Shown: one piece after another, positions 44,669 to 52,327 of the stretch
Numbering within the stretch: the first letter of the stretch is position 1
Layout: every line of letters begins with the position of its first letter
NCBI RefSeq assembly: GCF_014207845.1
Contig: NZ_JACHLC010000003.1
Location: 1 to 64,000, forward strand
From: Chryseobacterium shigense
Lineage (GTDB): Bacteria > Bacteroidota > Bacteroidia > Flavobacteriales > Weeksellaceae
DNA: 64,000 nt
Reading direction: 5' to 3'
Translations under genes and position numbers: made by a program
Notes under the pieces: generated by a model
Seen by the model: only the letters and a program-made list of their open reading frames with translations
Database searches by the model: none
Told to the model about the DNA's origin: nothing

Positions 44669-46939
44669 ATGAAGTTTTTATTCTCAGGTCTTTTAATTTT
44701 ACTCAATATCTTCACGTTTGGCCAGAAGATTTCTCTTGCTGATTATGTGAATCCCTTAATGGGAACCCAGTCCAAACCGTCCTTATCCAATGGAAACACT
44801 TATCCCGCCATTGGGCTTCCTTGGGGAATGAACCTATGGACACCGCAAACAGGAAAAATGGGTGACGGATGGGCTTATACCTACGATGCAGACAAAATAA
44901 AAGGATTTAAACAAACCCACCAGCCATCTCCCTGGATGAATGATTACGGAGCCTTCGCGATCATGCCCGGAGTGGGTAAACTAAAATTTAAGGAAGAAGA
45001 ACGTGCCAGCTGGTTCAGCCATAAAGCAGAAATTGCAAAGCCTTACAGCTACAGCGTTTATCTGGCGGATATCAATGTAACTACAGAGCTTACTCCCACA
45101 GAAAGAGCAGCTTTCTTCAAATTTGATTTTCCTAAAACAGACAGCGCATATATCGTTATTGATGCCCTGAATAAAGGGTCATACATTAAGATCCTTCCCA
45201 AAGAAAGAAAAATCCTTGGTTATACAACCAAATATTCCAGAGGGAAATATGATAATTTCAAAAACTACTTTGTCATCCAGTTTGATAAAGATTTTGATTT
45301 AACAACCACCTGGAAAGACAGCGTTTTTGTTAAAAATCAGTTGGAAATCACAAGCGATCATGCAGGAGCAATTGTTGGATTTAAACTGAAAAATAAAGAA
45401 AGTGTTTATGCAAGAACAGCTTCTTCGTTCATCAGTTTCGAACAGGCAGAACTGAACCTGAAAAGAGAAATAGGAGGAAAGAACTTTGAACAGGTAAAAA
45501 CAGAGGCAAAAAATATCTGGAATAAAACATTAGGAAAAATTGAAGTGAAAGGCGGAACAGATCAGCAGATACGTACATTTTACTCTTCGCTGTACAGAAC
45601 CCTGTTCTTTCCTCAGAAATTATATGAGATCGATGCTCAGAATAAAGTAAAACACTGGAGCCCTTACAACGGAAAGATTTTAGACGGGAAAATGTTTGCA
45701 GGAACCGGCTTTTGGGATACCTTCCGTGCTCTTTATCCTTTCCTTAACCTCGTATATCCAAGTATGAACGTTGAAATGCAGGAAGGTTTGGCCAATACTT
45801 TCAAAGAAGGAGGGTTTTTACCGGAATGGAGCAGTCCGGGATATTCCGATATCATGATAGGAAACAATTCAGCCTCAGTAGTTGCAGATGCTTATATAAA
45901 AGGACTTCGCGGTTACGATGTGGAAACCCTTTGGCAAGCTGTAAAGCATGGTGCCAATAATGAAGGCCCGATAGATGCCGTAGGGCGCAGGGGAGTTGAA
46001 TATTACAATACTTTAGGTTATGTTCCTTACGATGTAAAGATCAATGAAAATGCAGCCAGAACGCTAGAATATGCCTATGATGATTTTGCCATCTATCAAT
46101 TAGGGAAAGCGTTAGGTAAACCTGCTTCTGAAATTGATATTTACAAAAAAAGAGCTTACAACTATAAAAATATGTTTGATCCGTCAACCGGTTTGATGCG
46201 AGGAAAAAACAAAAACGGAAAATTCCATTCGCCATTCAATCCGTTTAAATGGGGTGATGCATTTACAGAAGGAAACAGCTGGCATTACACATGGTCTGTT
46301 TTCCAGGATATTGACGGTTTGGCTAAATTAATGGGCGGGCAAAAGAATTTCGAAGCTAAACTGGATGAGGTTTTCTCCCTTCCACCGGTATTTGATGATA
46401 GTTATTACGGAAGCGTAATCCATGAGATCCGTGAAATGCAGATTATGAATATGGGGCAGTATGCCCACGGAAACCAGCCTATCCAGCACATGATTTATCT
46501 GTACAATTATGCAGGAGCACCTTATAAAACTCAATACTGGGCAAGACAGGTGATGGATAAACTTTATTATGCTACACCTGACGGATATTGCGGGGATGAA
46601 GATAACGGTCAGACTTCTGCCTGGTATGTATTTTCTGCCTTAGGTTTTTATCCGGTAACACCTGCTACAGATCAGTACGTTCTGGGAGCACCGCTTTTCA
46701 AAGAAGCAGTAATTCATCTGGAAAACGGGAAGAAAATTGAAATAAAAGCACCGGAAAACAGTGCTGAAAATCTATATGTGAAATCTTTAAACGTAAATCT
46801 TCGGTTTTACTCAAAAAACTGGCTGAGCCATAAAGAACTGATGAATGGGGCAATTTTGGATTTTCAGATGGATAATAAGCCGAATAAAGAAAGAGGTTCA
46901 CAGGAAAAAGATTTTCCTTATTCAATGTCGAAGGAATAG
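44669..46939 (+). CDS. GH92 alpha-mannosidase (second copy)
   Basis: 756 residues; signal peptide ending TFGQ. N-terminal DYVNPLMGTQSKPSLSNGNTYPAIGLPWGMNLWTPQ and (alpha/alpha)6 motifs GTGFWDTFRALYPF, ARTLEYAYDDFA, HGNQPIQHMIYLYNYAG (from 610) and GDEDNGQTSAWYVF mark GH92. The GNQP-IQH motif differs from the GDEP-GHH of the first copy, so a different linkage preference is likely. The C-terminus carries an extra charged tail. It overlaps no gene and is 4 nt after the kinase. Confidence 0.93.
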   Translation: MKFLFSGLLILLNIFTFGQKISLADYVNPLMGTQSKPSLSNGNTYPAIGLPWGMNLWTPQTGKMGDGWAYTYDADKIKGFKQTHQPSPWMNDYGAFAIMPGVGKLKFKEEERASWFSHKAEIAKPYSYSVYLADINVTTELTPTERAAFFKFDFPKTDSAYIVIDALNKGSYIKILPKERKILGYTTKYSRGKYDNFKNYFVIQFDKDFDLTTTWKDSVFVKNQLEITSDHAGAIVGFKLKNKESVYARTASSFISFEQAELNLKREIGGKNFEQVKTEAKNIWNKTLGKIEVKGGTDQQIRTFYSSLYRTLFFPQKLYEIDAQNKVKHWSPYNGKILDGKMFAGTGFWDTFRALYPFLNLVYPSMNVEMQEGLANTFKEGGFLPEWSSPGYSDIMIGNNSASVVADAYIKGLRGYDVETLWQAVKHGANNEGPIDAVGRRGVEYYNTLGYVPYDVKINENAARTLEYAYDDFAIYQLGKALGKPASEIDIYKKRAYNYKNMFDPSTGLMRGKNKNGKFHSPFNPFKWGDAFTEGNSWHYTWSVFQDIDGLAKLMGGQKNFEAKLDEVFSLPPVFDDSYYGSVIHEIREMQIMNMGQYAHGNQPIQHMIYLYNYAGAPYKTQYWARQVMDKLYYATPDGYCGDEDNGQTSAWYVFSALGFYPVTPATDQYVLGAPLFKEAVIHLENGKKIEIKAPENSAENLYVKSLNVNLRFYSKNWLSHKELMNGAILDFQMDNKPNKERGSQEKDFPYSMSKE

Positions 46940-46987
46940 TCATTAACAAACATTAAATTTGAAAATAATTTTAGAATAGGGTAAATT

Positions 46988-47485
46988 ATGGATACAGAGA
47001 AAACAGAAATATTCGATAAAGTAGAAAAAATGCTGGAATCACAGGGGTTTACCGTTGCAGCAAAGGATAGCACAAGACCCTGGGGCGGTTTTTTCGTGAT
47101 TGATGAAAACCAGGCGCAGGATTTTGCCAATCAGTATTTTGATGGAATTAATGTAGAAAGTTTAAAAATAGGCGGAAAACTAAGCCCTAAAATCCTTCTT
47201 GTTGCTCCTGATTCACGTTTAAGCTGGCAGTATCATCACAGAAGAGCAGAGATTTGGCAGGTAGTTGAAGGGGTAGTGGGAATCAAAACCAGTAATACAG
47301 ATGAAGAAGGGGAGCTGAAAGAATATCACCCGAAAGATCAGATTAAGCTTCAGCAAGGTGAGAGACACAGGCTTATCGGTTTGTCTGGCTGGGGTGTGGT
47401 TGCTGAAATCTGGCAGCATACAGATGCATCCAATCCTTCAGATGAAGATGATATTGTGAGAGTACAGGACGATTTCGGAAGATAA
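46988..47485 (+). CDS. Cupin-type mannose-6-phosphate isomerase-like protein
   Basis: 165 residues, cytosolic cupin. RPWGGFFVID, then APDSRLSWQYHHRRAEIWQVVEGVVGI and EIWQHTDASNPSDEDDIVRVQDDFGR match the C-terminal isomerase domain of phosphomannose isomerase/GDP-mannose pyrophosphorylase enzymes. The metal ligands appear to be the YHHRRAE His/Glu group and the downstream His of GERHRL. It would turn mannose-6-phosphate into fructose-6-phosphate, joining the locus to glycolysis. Last gene of the locus. Confidence 0.8.
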   Translation: MDTEKTEIFDKVEKMLESQGFTVAAKDSTRPWGGFFVIDENQAQDFANQYFDGINVESLKIGGKLSPKILLVAPDSRLSWQYHHRRAEIWQVVEGVVGIKTSNTDEEGELKEYHPKDQIKLQQGERHRLIGLSGWGVVAEIWQHTDASNPSDEDDIVRVQDDFGR

Positions 47486-47509
47486 TTTACTCTTATATAA
47501 AAAAAAGTA

Positions 47510-47536
47510 AAAACAGCATCAATTTGATGCTGTTTT
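47510..47536 (+). terminator. Terminator at the end of the glycan locus
   Basis: 11-bp stem AAAACAGCATC / GATGCTGTTTT with a short loop and a TT run, 25 nt after the last stop. Confidence 0.8.
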
Positions 47537-47566
47537 TTGTATAGATGAAATAGGCTTTTATTTTTT

Positions 47567-47617
47567 CTCGCAGATTATAAAATACAAACATCTGCTGGAT
47601 TTGCTCAATCTGCGAGA
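47567..47617. repeat. Inverted repeat related to the 12027 element
   Basis: CTCGCAGATT (47567-47576) and AATCTGCGAG (47608-47617) enclose AAACATCTGCTGGATTTGCT. The inner units match the minus strand of the 12027-12092 element. No open frame. Confidence 0.5.
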
Positions 47618-47667
47618 GAGTACTATTTTAATTACAAAGAATTTTAGTTTATAAAATCAATTACCAT

Positions 47668-50355
47668 TTAAAAAGCCACATCCAGTCCCATATAAAAGTT
47701 GGCTTTCATAATCGGTGCATACACCATCCCACCGTCAAAGTAATTTCCAAAAGGATTTTTAAAATCAACAATTGCATTCTTCTGGTAATATGAAGTAAGG
47801 TTTTCACCACCTAAATAGGCCCTGATCTTTTTATTGAAATTTCTTGAGATCTGCGCATTCAGTACTGCATAAGAATCGGAATATACAGGAAGCTGGAATT
47901 CTGCCGGGTTACTGGAAGTATCAGGAAGTCTTTGCTTTCCTACCCAATTCAGAGTAGTATCAAAACTCCAGAAGCCTCCATTATCATTTTTATTGGTTGC
48001 ATACGCAAGATTCACGAAACCTCTGTGTTTTGCCATAAACGGAATCTCTCTTCTGCCGTTCATATAATCTGCCTGGACATCATAATATTTATAAGCCAGC
48101 CTTACATCAAAATTTTTAAAAGGGGTAAAATCCCATTGGGTCTGGAAAGAGTTGGCAAAAGATTTTCCTTCCAGGTTATAAAAAGTAAGCTGTTGCGGAG
48201 AACGGTCCAGATCTACAAGAACCTGATCCTGAAAATCCGTCCTGAAAAAATCAGCAACAATTGAGGATTTTCTTCCAAAAAGTTTGAATTCCTGCTGTAA
48301 ACTGGCTCCGTAATTCCATGCGATCTCTGGTTTTAAACCATAGATATTTCCATTATTCTGAAGAATCTGAATGCTTCTGTGAGATGCTAGATACTGCTGG
48401 TTTTCCGCAAAAACATTAGCCGTCCTGAACCCTCTGCCCGCAGAAAGCCTTAAGATCGTCTGAGGCGTGAAATCATATTTAAAATTAACTCTTGGGGTAA
48501 ACTGAGTTCCCGCAAGATTATGAAAATCCGCTCTGGCTCCTGCTACCAAAGTATATTTTAATCCCGTTAATGTATATTCTGCAAAAATTCCCGGAACCAT
48601 TTCATTTCTCTTCATATCATCGGTTAAATACGTTTCCTCATAGCCGTCATATAAAAAGCTTGCTCCCGCTTTATACTTGTGGTTGGTATTACCGATAATG
48701 CTTTCAAAAATCAGATTGGAATAATAGGTATGCTGTTTCCCGGAATAATTTCTCAGTCCGAAGAAGCTGTCCTGCTGATGATATACATACTGGTTCATCC
48801 ATCCTAAACTCTGATAAGGTTTTCCCTTGAAGACGTACCCTGTTTTATTCCAAACCTGGAATCTGGAAATATCAATTCCTACACCGTATACATTTTGTTT
48901 ATCCTGAGCCAGATTTTTATCAAAACCAATCTGTCCGGCTGTTCTCTCATCCCTGATAAAATTGATCCCGAAATGAGATCCCAAACCTGATTTTTCCAGA
49001 TCATTATAATTTAAAAGATAGGCAGTGTTGATCTGCGTTCCTTTCGGTCTGTCGAGAAAAGTGTCATCATTCATATCCGTATCCCCGAAAGTTCCGTTTC
49101 CATGCAGTAAAAAGGTCTGCGACCATTTATCATTGATAGGGGAGACACTTGTAATATTGGCTTCCGCTCTTCCGTTGAAATCCGCGAAGATATTTAACGA
49201 AGTCTCAGGTTCTTTGGCATTTTTCAAAAGTTCAGTGTTGATCTGTCCTGTAATACTTTCGTAGCCGTTTGTTACCGTACTTCCGCCTTTGGTGAGCTGA
49301 ATGCTTTCAATCCATCTTCCGGGAATGAAATTCAGTCCGTAAGCCGAAGCAAGACCTCTGATCTCTGGCAGAAGTTCTTTGGTTAAGCTAGTGTACTTTT
49401 GATCCAAACCGAGCATTTTCAGCTGTTTTGTTCCCGTAACGGCATTGCTGAAAGAAACATCTACGGTTGCATTGGTTTCAAAGCTTTCCGAGAGGTTACA
49501 GCAAGCTGCTTTTAACAGTTCCTTTTTATCGATATTAAAAACAAGGCCTGCTTCCCTTTTGCTTAATGCAGTTGCAGCTTTTGAACCTGTAACCGTTACG
49601 CCTTCAATTGTTTTTCCATGCTGTTCATGGTGATCATCAGTAGTTTCCGATTCATGTTCTTTGTGGTCTTCATGCTTTGTTCCTTCTTCGGAATGAACTT
49701 TTGGATTAACCTCTCCAAAAGGAATATCCCTGTCGTACAAACAACATCCCGGAAGATTTTTATAGACAGCGTCAGAGGTTTTATATTTTTCATTATCATG
49801 TCCCACATCAGCAATAGCTTTTAGAATTTTATCTGATGAGGTCTTTGACGGATCAAAATTTAGCGTTACCGTTTGTTTTTCTGCACTCCATTCGGCTGAA
49901 TCTGCTCCGGCTGTTTTTGCGGCTTTTTCAATTCTTGCCTTACATGAGCCGCAATTCCCTTTTACATAAAACTCATTATCTTTTTTAGCATGATGCTGAT
50001 GAGCTTCTACAGGAGAGGGAGCAGGGTCTCTTTCATAATGACAGCATCCCGGAAGACCTTTATAGATTTCGTCACTGGATTTGAATTTCTCATTATCGTG
50101 GCCTGCACCGGCAACTTTCTTTAAAATTTCATCTGTAGAAACTTTATTGTCTGTTTCCAGGGTTAAAGTCTGAAGATCAATAGAATAAACAGCTGTTTTA
50201 GCACCTGCCTTTTTGGCTGTAGCTTCAATTCTGGATTTGCACATGTCGCAGTTTCCCTTGACTTTAAACTGGTTTTTTGAAAGGTTTTGAGCTGATATAA
50301 AGTGTACAGACAAGATCATTAGTCCAAGAATAAACCTGGAAATATATAATTTCAT
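47668..50355 (-). CDS. TonB-dependent receptor with two N-terminal HMA metal-binding units
   Basis: 895 residues. Signal peptide 1-22 (HFISAQ). Two HMA domains with CxxC pairs Cys36/39 (GNCDMC) and Cys135/138 (GNCGSC), each followed about 65 residues later by LPGCC (104/105, 204/205), form a 100-residue tandem repeat. A His-rich linker (222-247; HEDHKEHE, DDHHEQH) leads to the plug (GVTVTGSKAATALSKREAGLVFNI), with a third CC at 285/286, and an outer-membrane barrel. Metal uptake or efflux across the outer membrane, most plausibly copper, is inference. Last gene of a three-gene operon. Confidence 0.88.
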   Translation of the reverse strand: MKLYISRFILGLMILSVHFISAQNLSKNQFKVKGNCDMCKSRIEATAKKAGAKTAVYSIDLQTLTLETDNKVSTDEILKKVAGAGHDNEKFKSSDEIYKGLPGCCHYERDPAPSPVEAHQHHAKKDNEFYVKGNCGSCKARIEKAAKTAGADSAEWSAEKQTVTLNFDPSKTSSDKILKAIADVGHDNEKYKTSDAVYKNLPGCCLYDRDIPFGEVNPKVHSEEGTKHEDHKEHESETTDDHHEQHGKTIEGVTVTGSKAATALSKREAGLVFNIDKKELLKAACCNLSESFETNATVDVSFSNAVTGTKQLKMLGLDQKYTSLTKELLPEIRGLASAYGLNFIPGRWIESIQLTKGGSTVTNGYESITGQINTELLKNAKEPETSLNIFADFNGRAEANITSVSPINDKWSQTFLLHGNGTFGDTDMNDDTFLDRPKGTQINTAYLLNYNDLEKSGLGSHFGINFIRDERTAGQIGFDKNLAQDKQNVYGVGIDISRFQVWNKTGYVFKGKPYQSLGWMNQYVYHQQDSFFGLRNYSGKQHTYYSNLIFESIIGNTNHKYKAGASFLYDGYEETYLTDDMKRNEMVPGIFAEYTLTGLKYTLVAGARADFHNLAGTQFTPRVNFKYDFTPQTILRLSAGRGFRTANVFAENQQYLASHRSIQILQNNGNIYGLKPEIAWNYGASLQQEFKLFGRKSSIVADFFRTDFQDQVLVDLDRSPQQLTFYNLEGKSFANSFQTQWDFTPFKNFDVRLAYKYYDVQADYMNGRREIPFMAKHRGFVNLAYATNKNDNGGFWSFDTTLNWVGKQRLPDTSSNPAEFQLPVYSDSYAVLNAQISRNFNKKIRAYLGGENLTSYYQKNAIVDFKNPFGNYFDGGMVYAPIMKANFYMGLDVAF

Positions 50356-50422
50356 TTTGCTTAAAAGTTTTGATTAATTAAAAATGGTCCATTAAAGCAT
50401 TTAACGGACTACTGTGTAATAA

Positions 50423-50782
50423 TTAACCTATTTTAGGCGGCTGCCAGATTTCTTTTAAACGGTCTGATAAATGAGGTGGTGAATATTGGAACTGGAAATT
50501 CTTATTCGCTTTGTAATAAGACAGTTCAAAGTGTAAGTTTCTCGAAAAAGGTGTTTCTATATAGGTGTAGCACGCAACACATGTTGAGCAGCAATCATCA
50601 TTACATGAAGACTTTGTTTTGCCGTCTGTATGATTTTTTGAAGTATGATTTTTACAGCAATCGTTTTTTTCAGACTTGGCTTTGCAGCATGTTTCCTGCA
50701 TAGATTGGGAATAGAAGCTGTCTTTAGGAACTAAAAAAATTCCTAAACATAAAATAACTGTAAGAATGTGAAACAGCTTCAT
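50423..50782 (-). CDS. Small Cys-cluster exported protein
   Basis: 119 residues from ATG 50782 (MKLFHILTVILCLGIFLVP), with a signal peptide. The mature part has nine Cys, as pairs CC at 32/33, 42/43 and 64/65 plus 60, 68 and 71, with HTSKNHT between. Its tail ends EIWQPPKIG, which I associate with small Bacteroidota proteins next to metal receptors (possibly DUF6660; not certain). A soluble periplasmic metal carrier is inference. It is 19 nt after the lipoprotein and 67 nt before the receptor. Confidence 0.7.
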   Translation of the reverse strand: MKLFHILTVILCLGIFLVPKDSFYSQSMQETCCKAKSEKNDCCKNHTSKNHTDGKTKSSCNDDCCSTCVACYTYIETPFSRNLHFELSYYKANKNFQFQYSPPHLSDRLKEIWQPPKIG

Positions 50783-50801
50783 TCCTGCAAAAATACAAAA
50801 A

Positions 50802-51434
50802 TTATGATAAAGGATCGCCAACTTTTAAGGCGCAATTATGCCACGGCTCTCCGTGAGGAGGGTTTAGTTTCGGTTTTTCACCAGTTGGGGCGGCAACGGG
50901 TACAGGTCCGGGAACATTCTGTGCTGCGCTTTGAACGGGCTGAGGCGTTGGAGCAGGGGCAGGTTTACTGTTTAAAGGCTGTCCAACAGGAATATCGCAT
51001 CTGTGACCGGGCTGTCCGTGTGGAGGATTCATTCCGGGAGCTGTTTTTACCTGCTTCCCGTCATTGTTAATTACAACTTTTCCCGGCGACATTGAATTCG
51101 GGTCTATTTTAATAGAGTTATTAGGATTTTGACCGGCAGCAGTCTGTGTAGTTGCAGGATTTACGTTAAGCGGTTGCCCGACAGGGATATCGCATCTGTG
51201 GCCAGGCTGTCCGTGCGGAGGATTTTTTATCCCAGGTACTGTAGTAATAGGAGCTGGATTTGAATTGGATGGGACACCCGCCTGTTCCATCAGGGCTGTT
51301 TTAGAAGTTGAATTAACTGCTATATTGGGCTGCTGAACACCGGCTTCTTCTTTTAAATAAGTAGGTTTTTCATCTTTACTGCATGAAACAGCTGCTAAGG
51401 AGATGGCAATAAGGCCTAAGAATGTATTTTTCAT
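50802..51434 (-). CDS. Proline-rich lipoprotein with three HGxPxHxC repeats
   Basis: 210 residues from ATG 51434. Lipobox LAAVSC puts the lipid on Cys18. Repeats at 71-90 and 136-155 are identical (NPPHGQPGHRCDIPVGQPLN); a third at 191-210 (NPPHGEPWHNCALKVGDPLS) ends the protein. Each holds two His and one Cys in a PPHGxPxHxC frame, joined by Pro/Ala/Gln linkers. That suggests soft-metal binding, such as copper, at the membrane. I know no named family. First gene of the operon with the Cys-cluster protein and HMA receptor. A TTG two codons upstream is not needed. Confidence 0.75.
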   Translation of the reverse strand: MKNTFLGLIAISLAAVSCSKDEKPTYLKEEAGVQQPNIAVNSTSKTALMEQAGVPSNSNPAPITTVPGIKNPPHGQPGHRCDIPVGQPLNVNPATTQTAAGQNPNNSIKIDPNSMSPGKVVINNDGKQVKTAPGMNPPHGQPGHRCDIPVGQPLNSKPAPAPTPQPVQSAAQNVPGPVPVAAPTGEKPKLNPPHGEPWHNCALKVGDPLS

Positions 51435-51451
51435 ATCCAATCGGTATGAAA

Positions 51452-51459
51452 CAAAATTA
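51452..51459 (-). promoter_or_regulatory. -7 box (TAATTTTG) of the metal operon
   Basis: TAATTTTG on the minus strand, 17 nt before the lipoprotein ATG. It lies in the arm of the response-regulator terminator hairpin at 51453-51490. Confidence 0.5.
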
Positions 51460-51490
51460 GCAAAACATTTTTAATTGTTTTGCTAATTTT
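51453..51490 (-). terminator. Terminator of the two-component system
   Basis: Perfect 15-bp stem AAAATTAGCAAAACA / TGTTTTGCTAATTTT with an 8-nt loop, 23 nt after the response-regulator stop, followed on the minus strand by GTTTC. Confidence 0.75.
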
Positions 51491-51513
51491 ATATTTATAA
51501 CAGGTTTTTAAGC

Positions 51514-52200
51514 CTAATTTTTAACTAAAAGTCTGAATCCTTCTCCGTGAACGTTGATAATTTCCAATCCTTCGTCATCTTTTAACAGCTTACGAAGCTT
51601 GGCAATATATACGTCCATACTTCTTGCTGTAAAATAATTTTCTTTTTTCCAGATTTTTCTCAAAGCAAGATCTCTCGGCATAAAATCGTTTCTGTGAATG
51701 CAAAGAAGCTTTAACAGTTCATTTTCCTTCGGAGAAAGTTTGTATTCCTTATCACCTACTTTCAGCTGTCTCAGCATAGAATCGAAGAAAATATTGCTGA
51801 TTTTAAACTGTTCCTGTTCTTCATTTTCCAGCGTAGAACTTCTCTGCAGGATTGCTTTAATCTTGTATAAAAGAAGTTCCGTATCAAACGGTTTTGTAAT
51901 ATAGTCGTCTGCTCCCAGCTGATAGCCTTTAAGGATATCTTCTCTCATATTTCTTGCGGTAAGGAATATGATAGGGGTATTTTTATCAATTTTTTTTACG
52001 TCTTCAGCTAATGAAAACCCGTCTTTTTTAGGCATCATTACATCGAAAATACAGATATCAAACTCATTTTCTGTAAATTCTTTCAAACCTTGTTCTCCAT
52101 CTGTAGCAAGGGTTACCTCAAAATTGTTGATCGTTAAATAATCCTTCAGCACAGCCCCGAAACTCTGATCATCTTCTACTAATAATATTCTGTTGCTCAT
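51514..52200 (-). CDS. OmpR-family response regulator
   Basis: 228 residues. Receiver domain with phospho-acceptor Asp53 (FDVMMPKKDG) and Lys103 (ITKPFD), then an OmpR-type winged helix (YKLSPKENELLKLLCIHRNDFMPRDLALRKIW, ARSMDVYIAKLRKLL). Partner of the kinase 127 nt upstream. It is similar in layout to RprY-like regulators of Bacteroidota. Targets are unknown, although the metal operon starts directly downstream. Confidence 0.93.
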   Translation of the reverse strand: MSNRILLVEDDQSFGAVLKDYLTINNFEVTLATDGEQGLKEFTENEFDICIFDVMMPKKDGFSLAEDVKKIDKNTPIIFLTARNMREDILKGYQLGADDYITKPFDTELLLYKIKAILQRSSTLENEEQEQFKISNIFFDSMLRQLKVGDKEYKLSPKENELLKLLCIHRNDFMPRDLALRKIWKKENYFTARSMDVYIAKLRKLLKDDEGLEIINVHGEGFRLLVKN

Positions 52201-52327
52201 GATTTTAATAATTAATAATTAATAATTAAGAATGAACGTTCTCACTCTATCCTCTATACTTGTTATTTGGTTTCTATTTTTATCATTGAAGAATGAAAGT
52301 TTATCATTCATCACTCTTCCTTATCAT

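Noticed and set aside
52204..52229. TAATTAATAATTAATAATTA tract between the kinase and regulator genes
   Set aside because: Simple AT repeat; no unit structure or spacer pattern to support a CRISPR or regulatory array.
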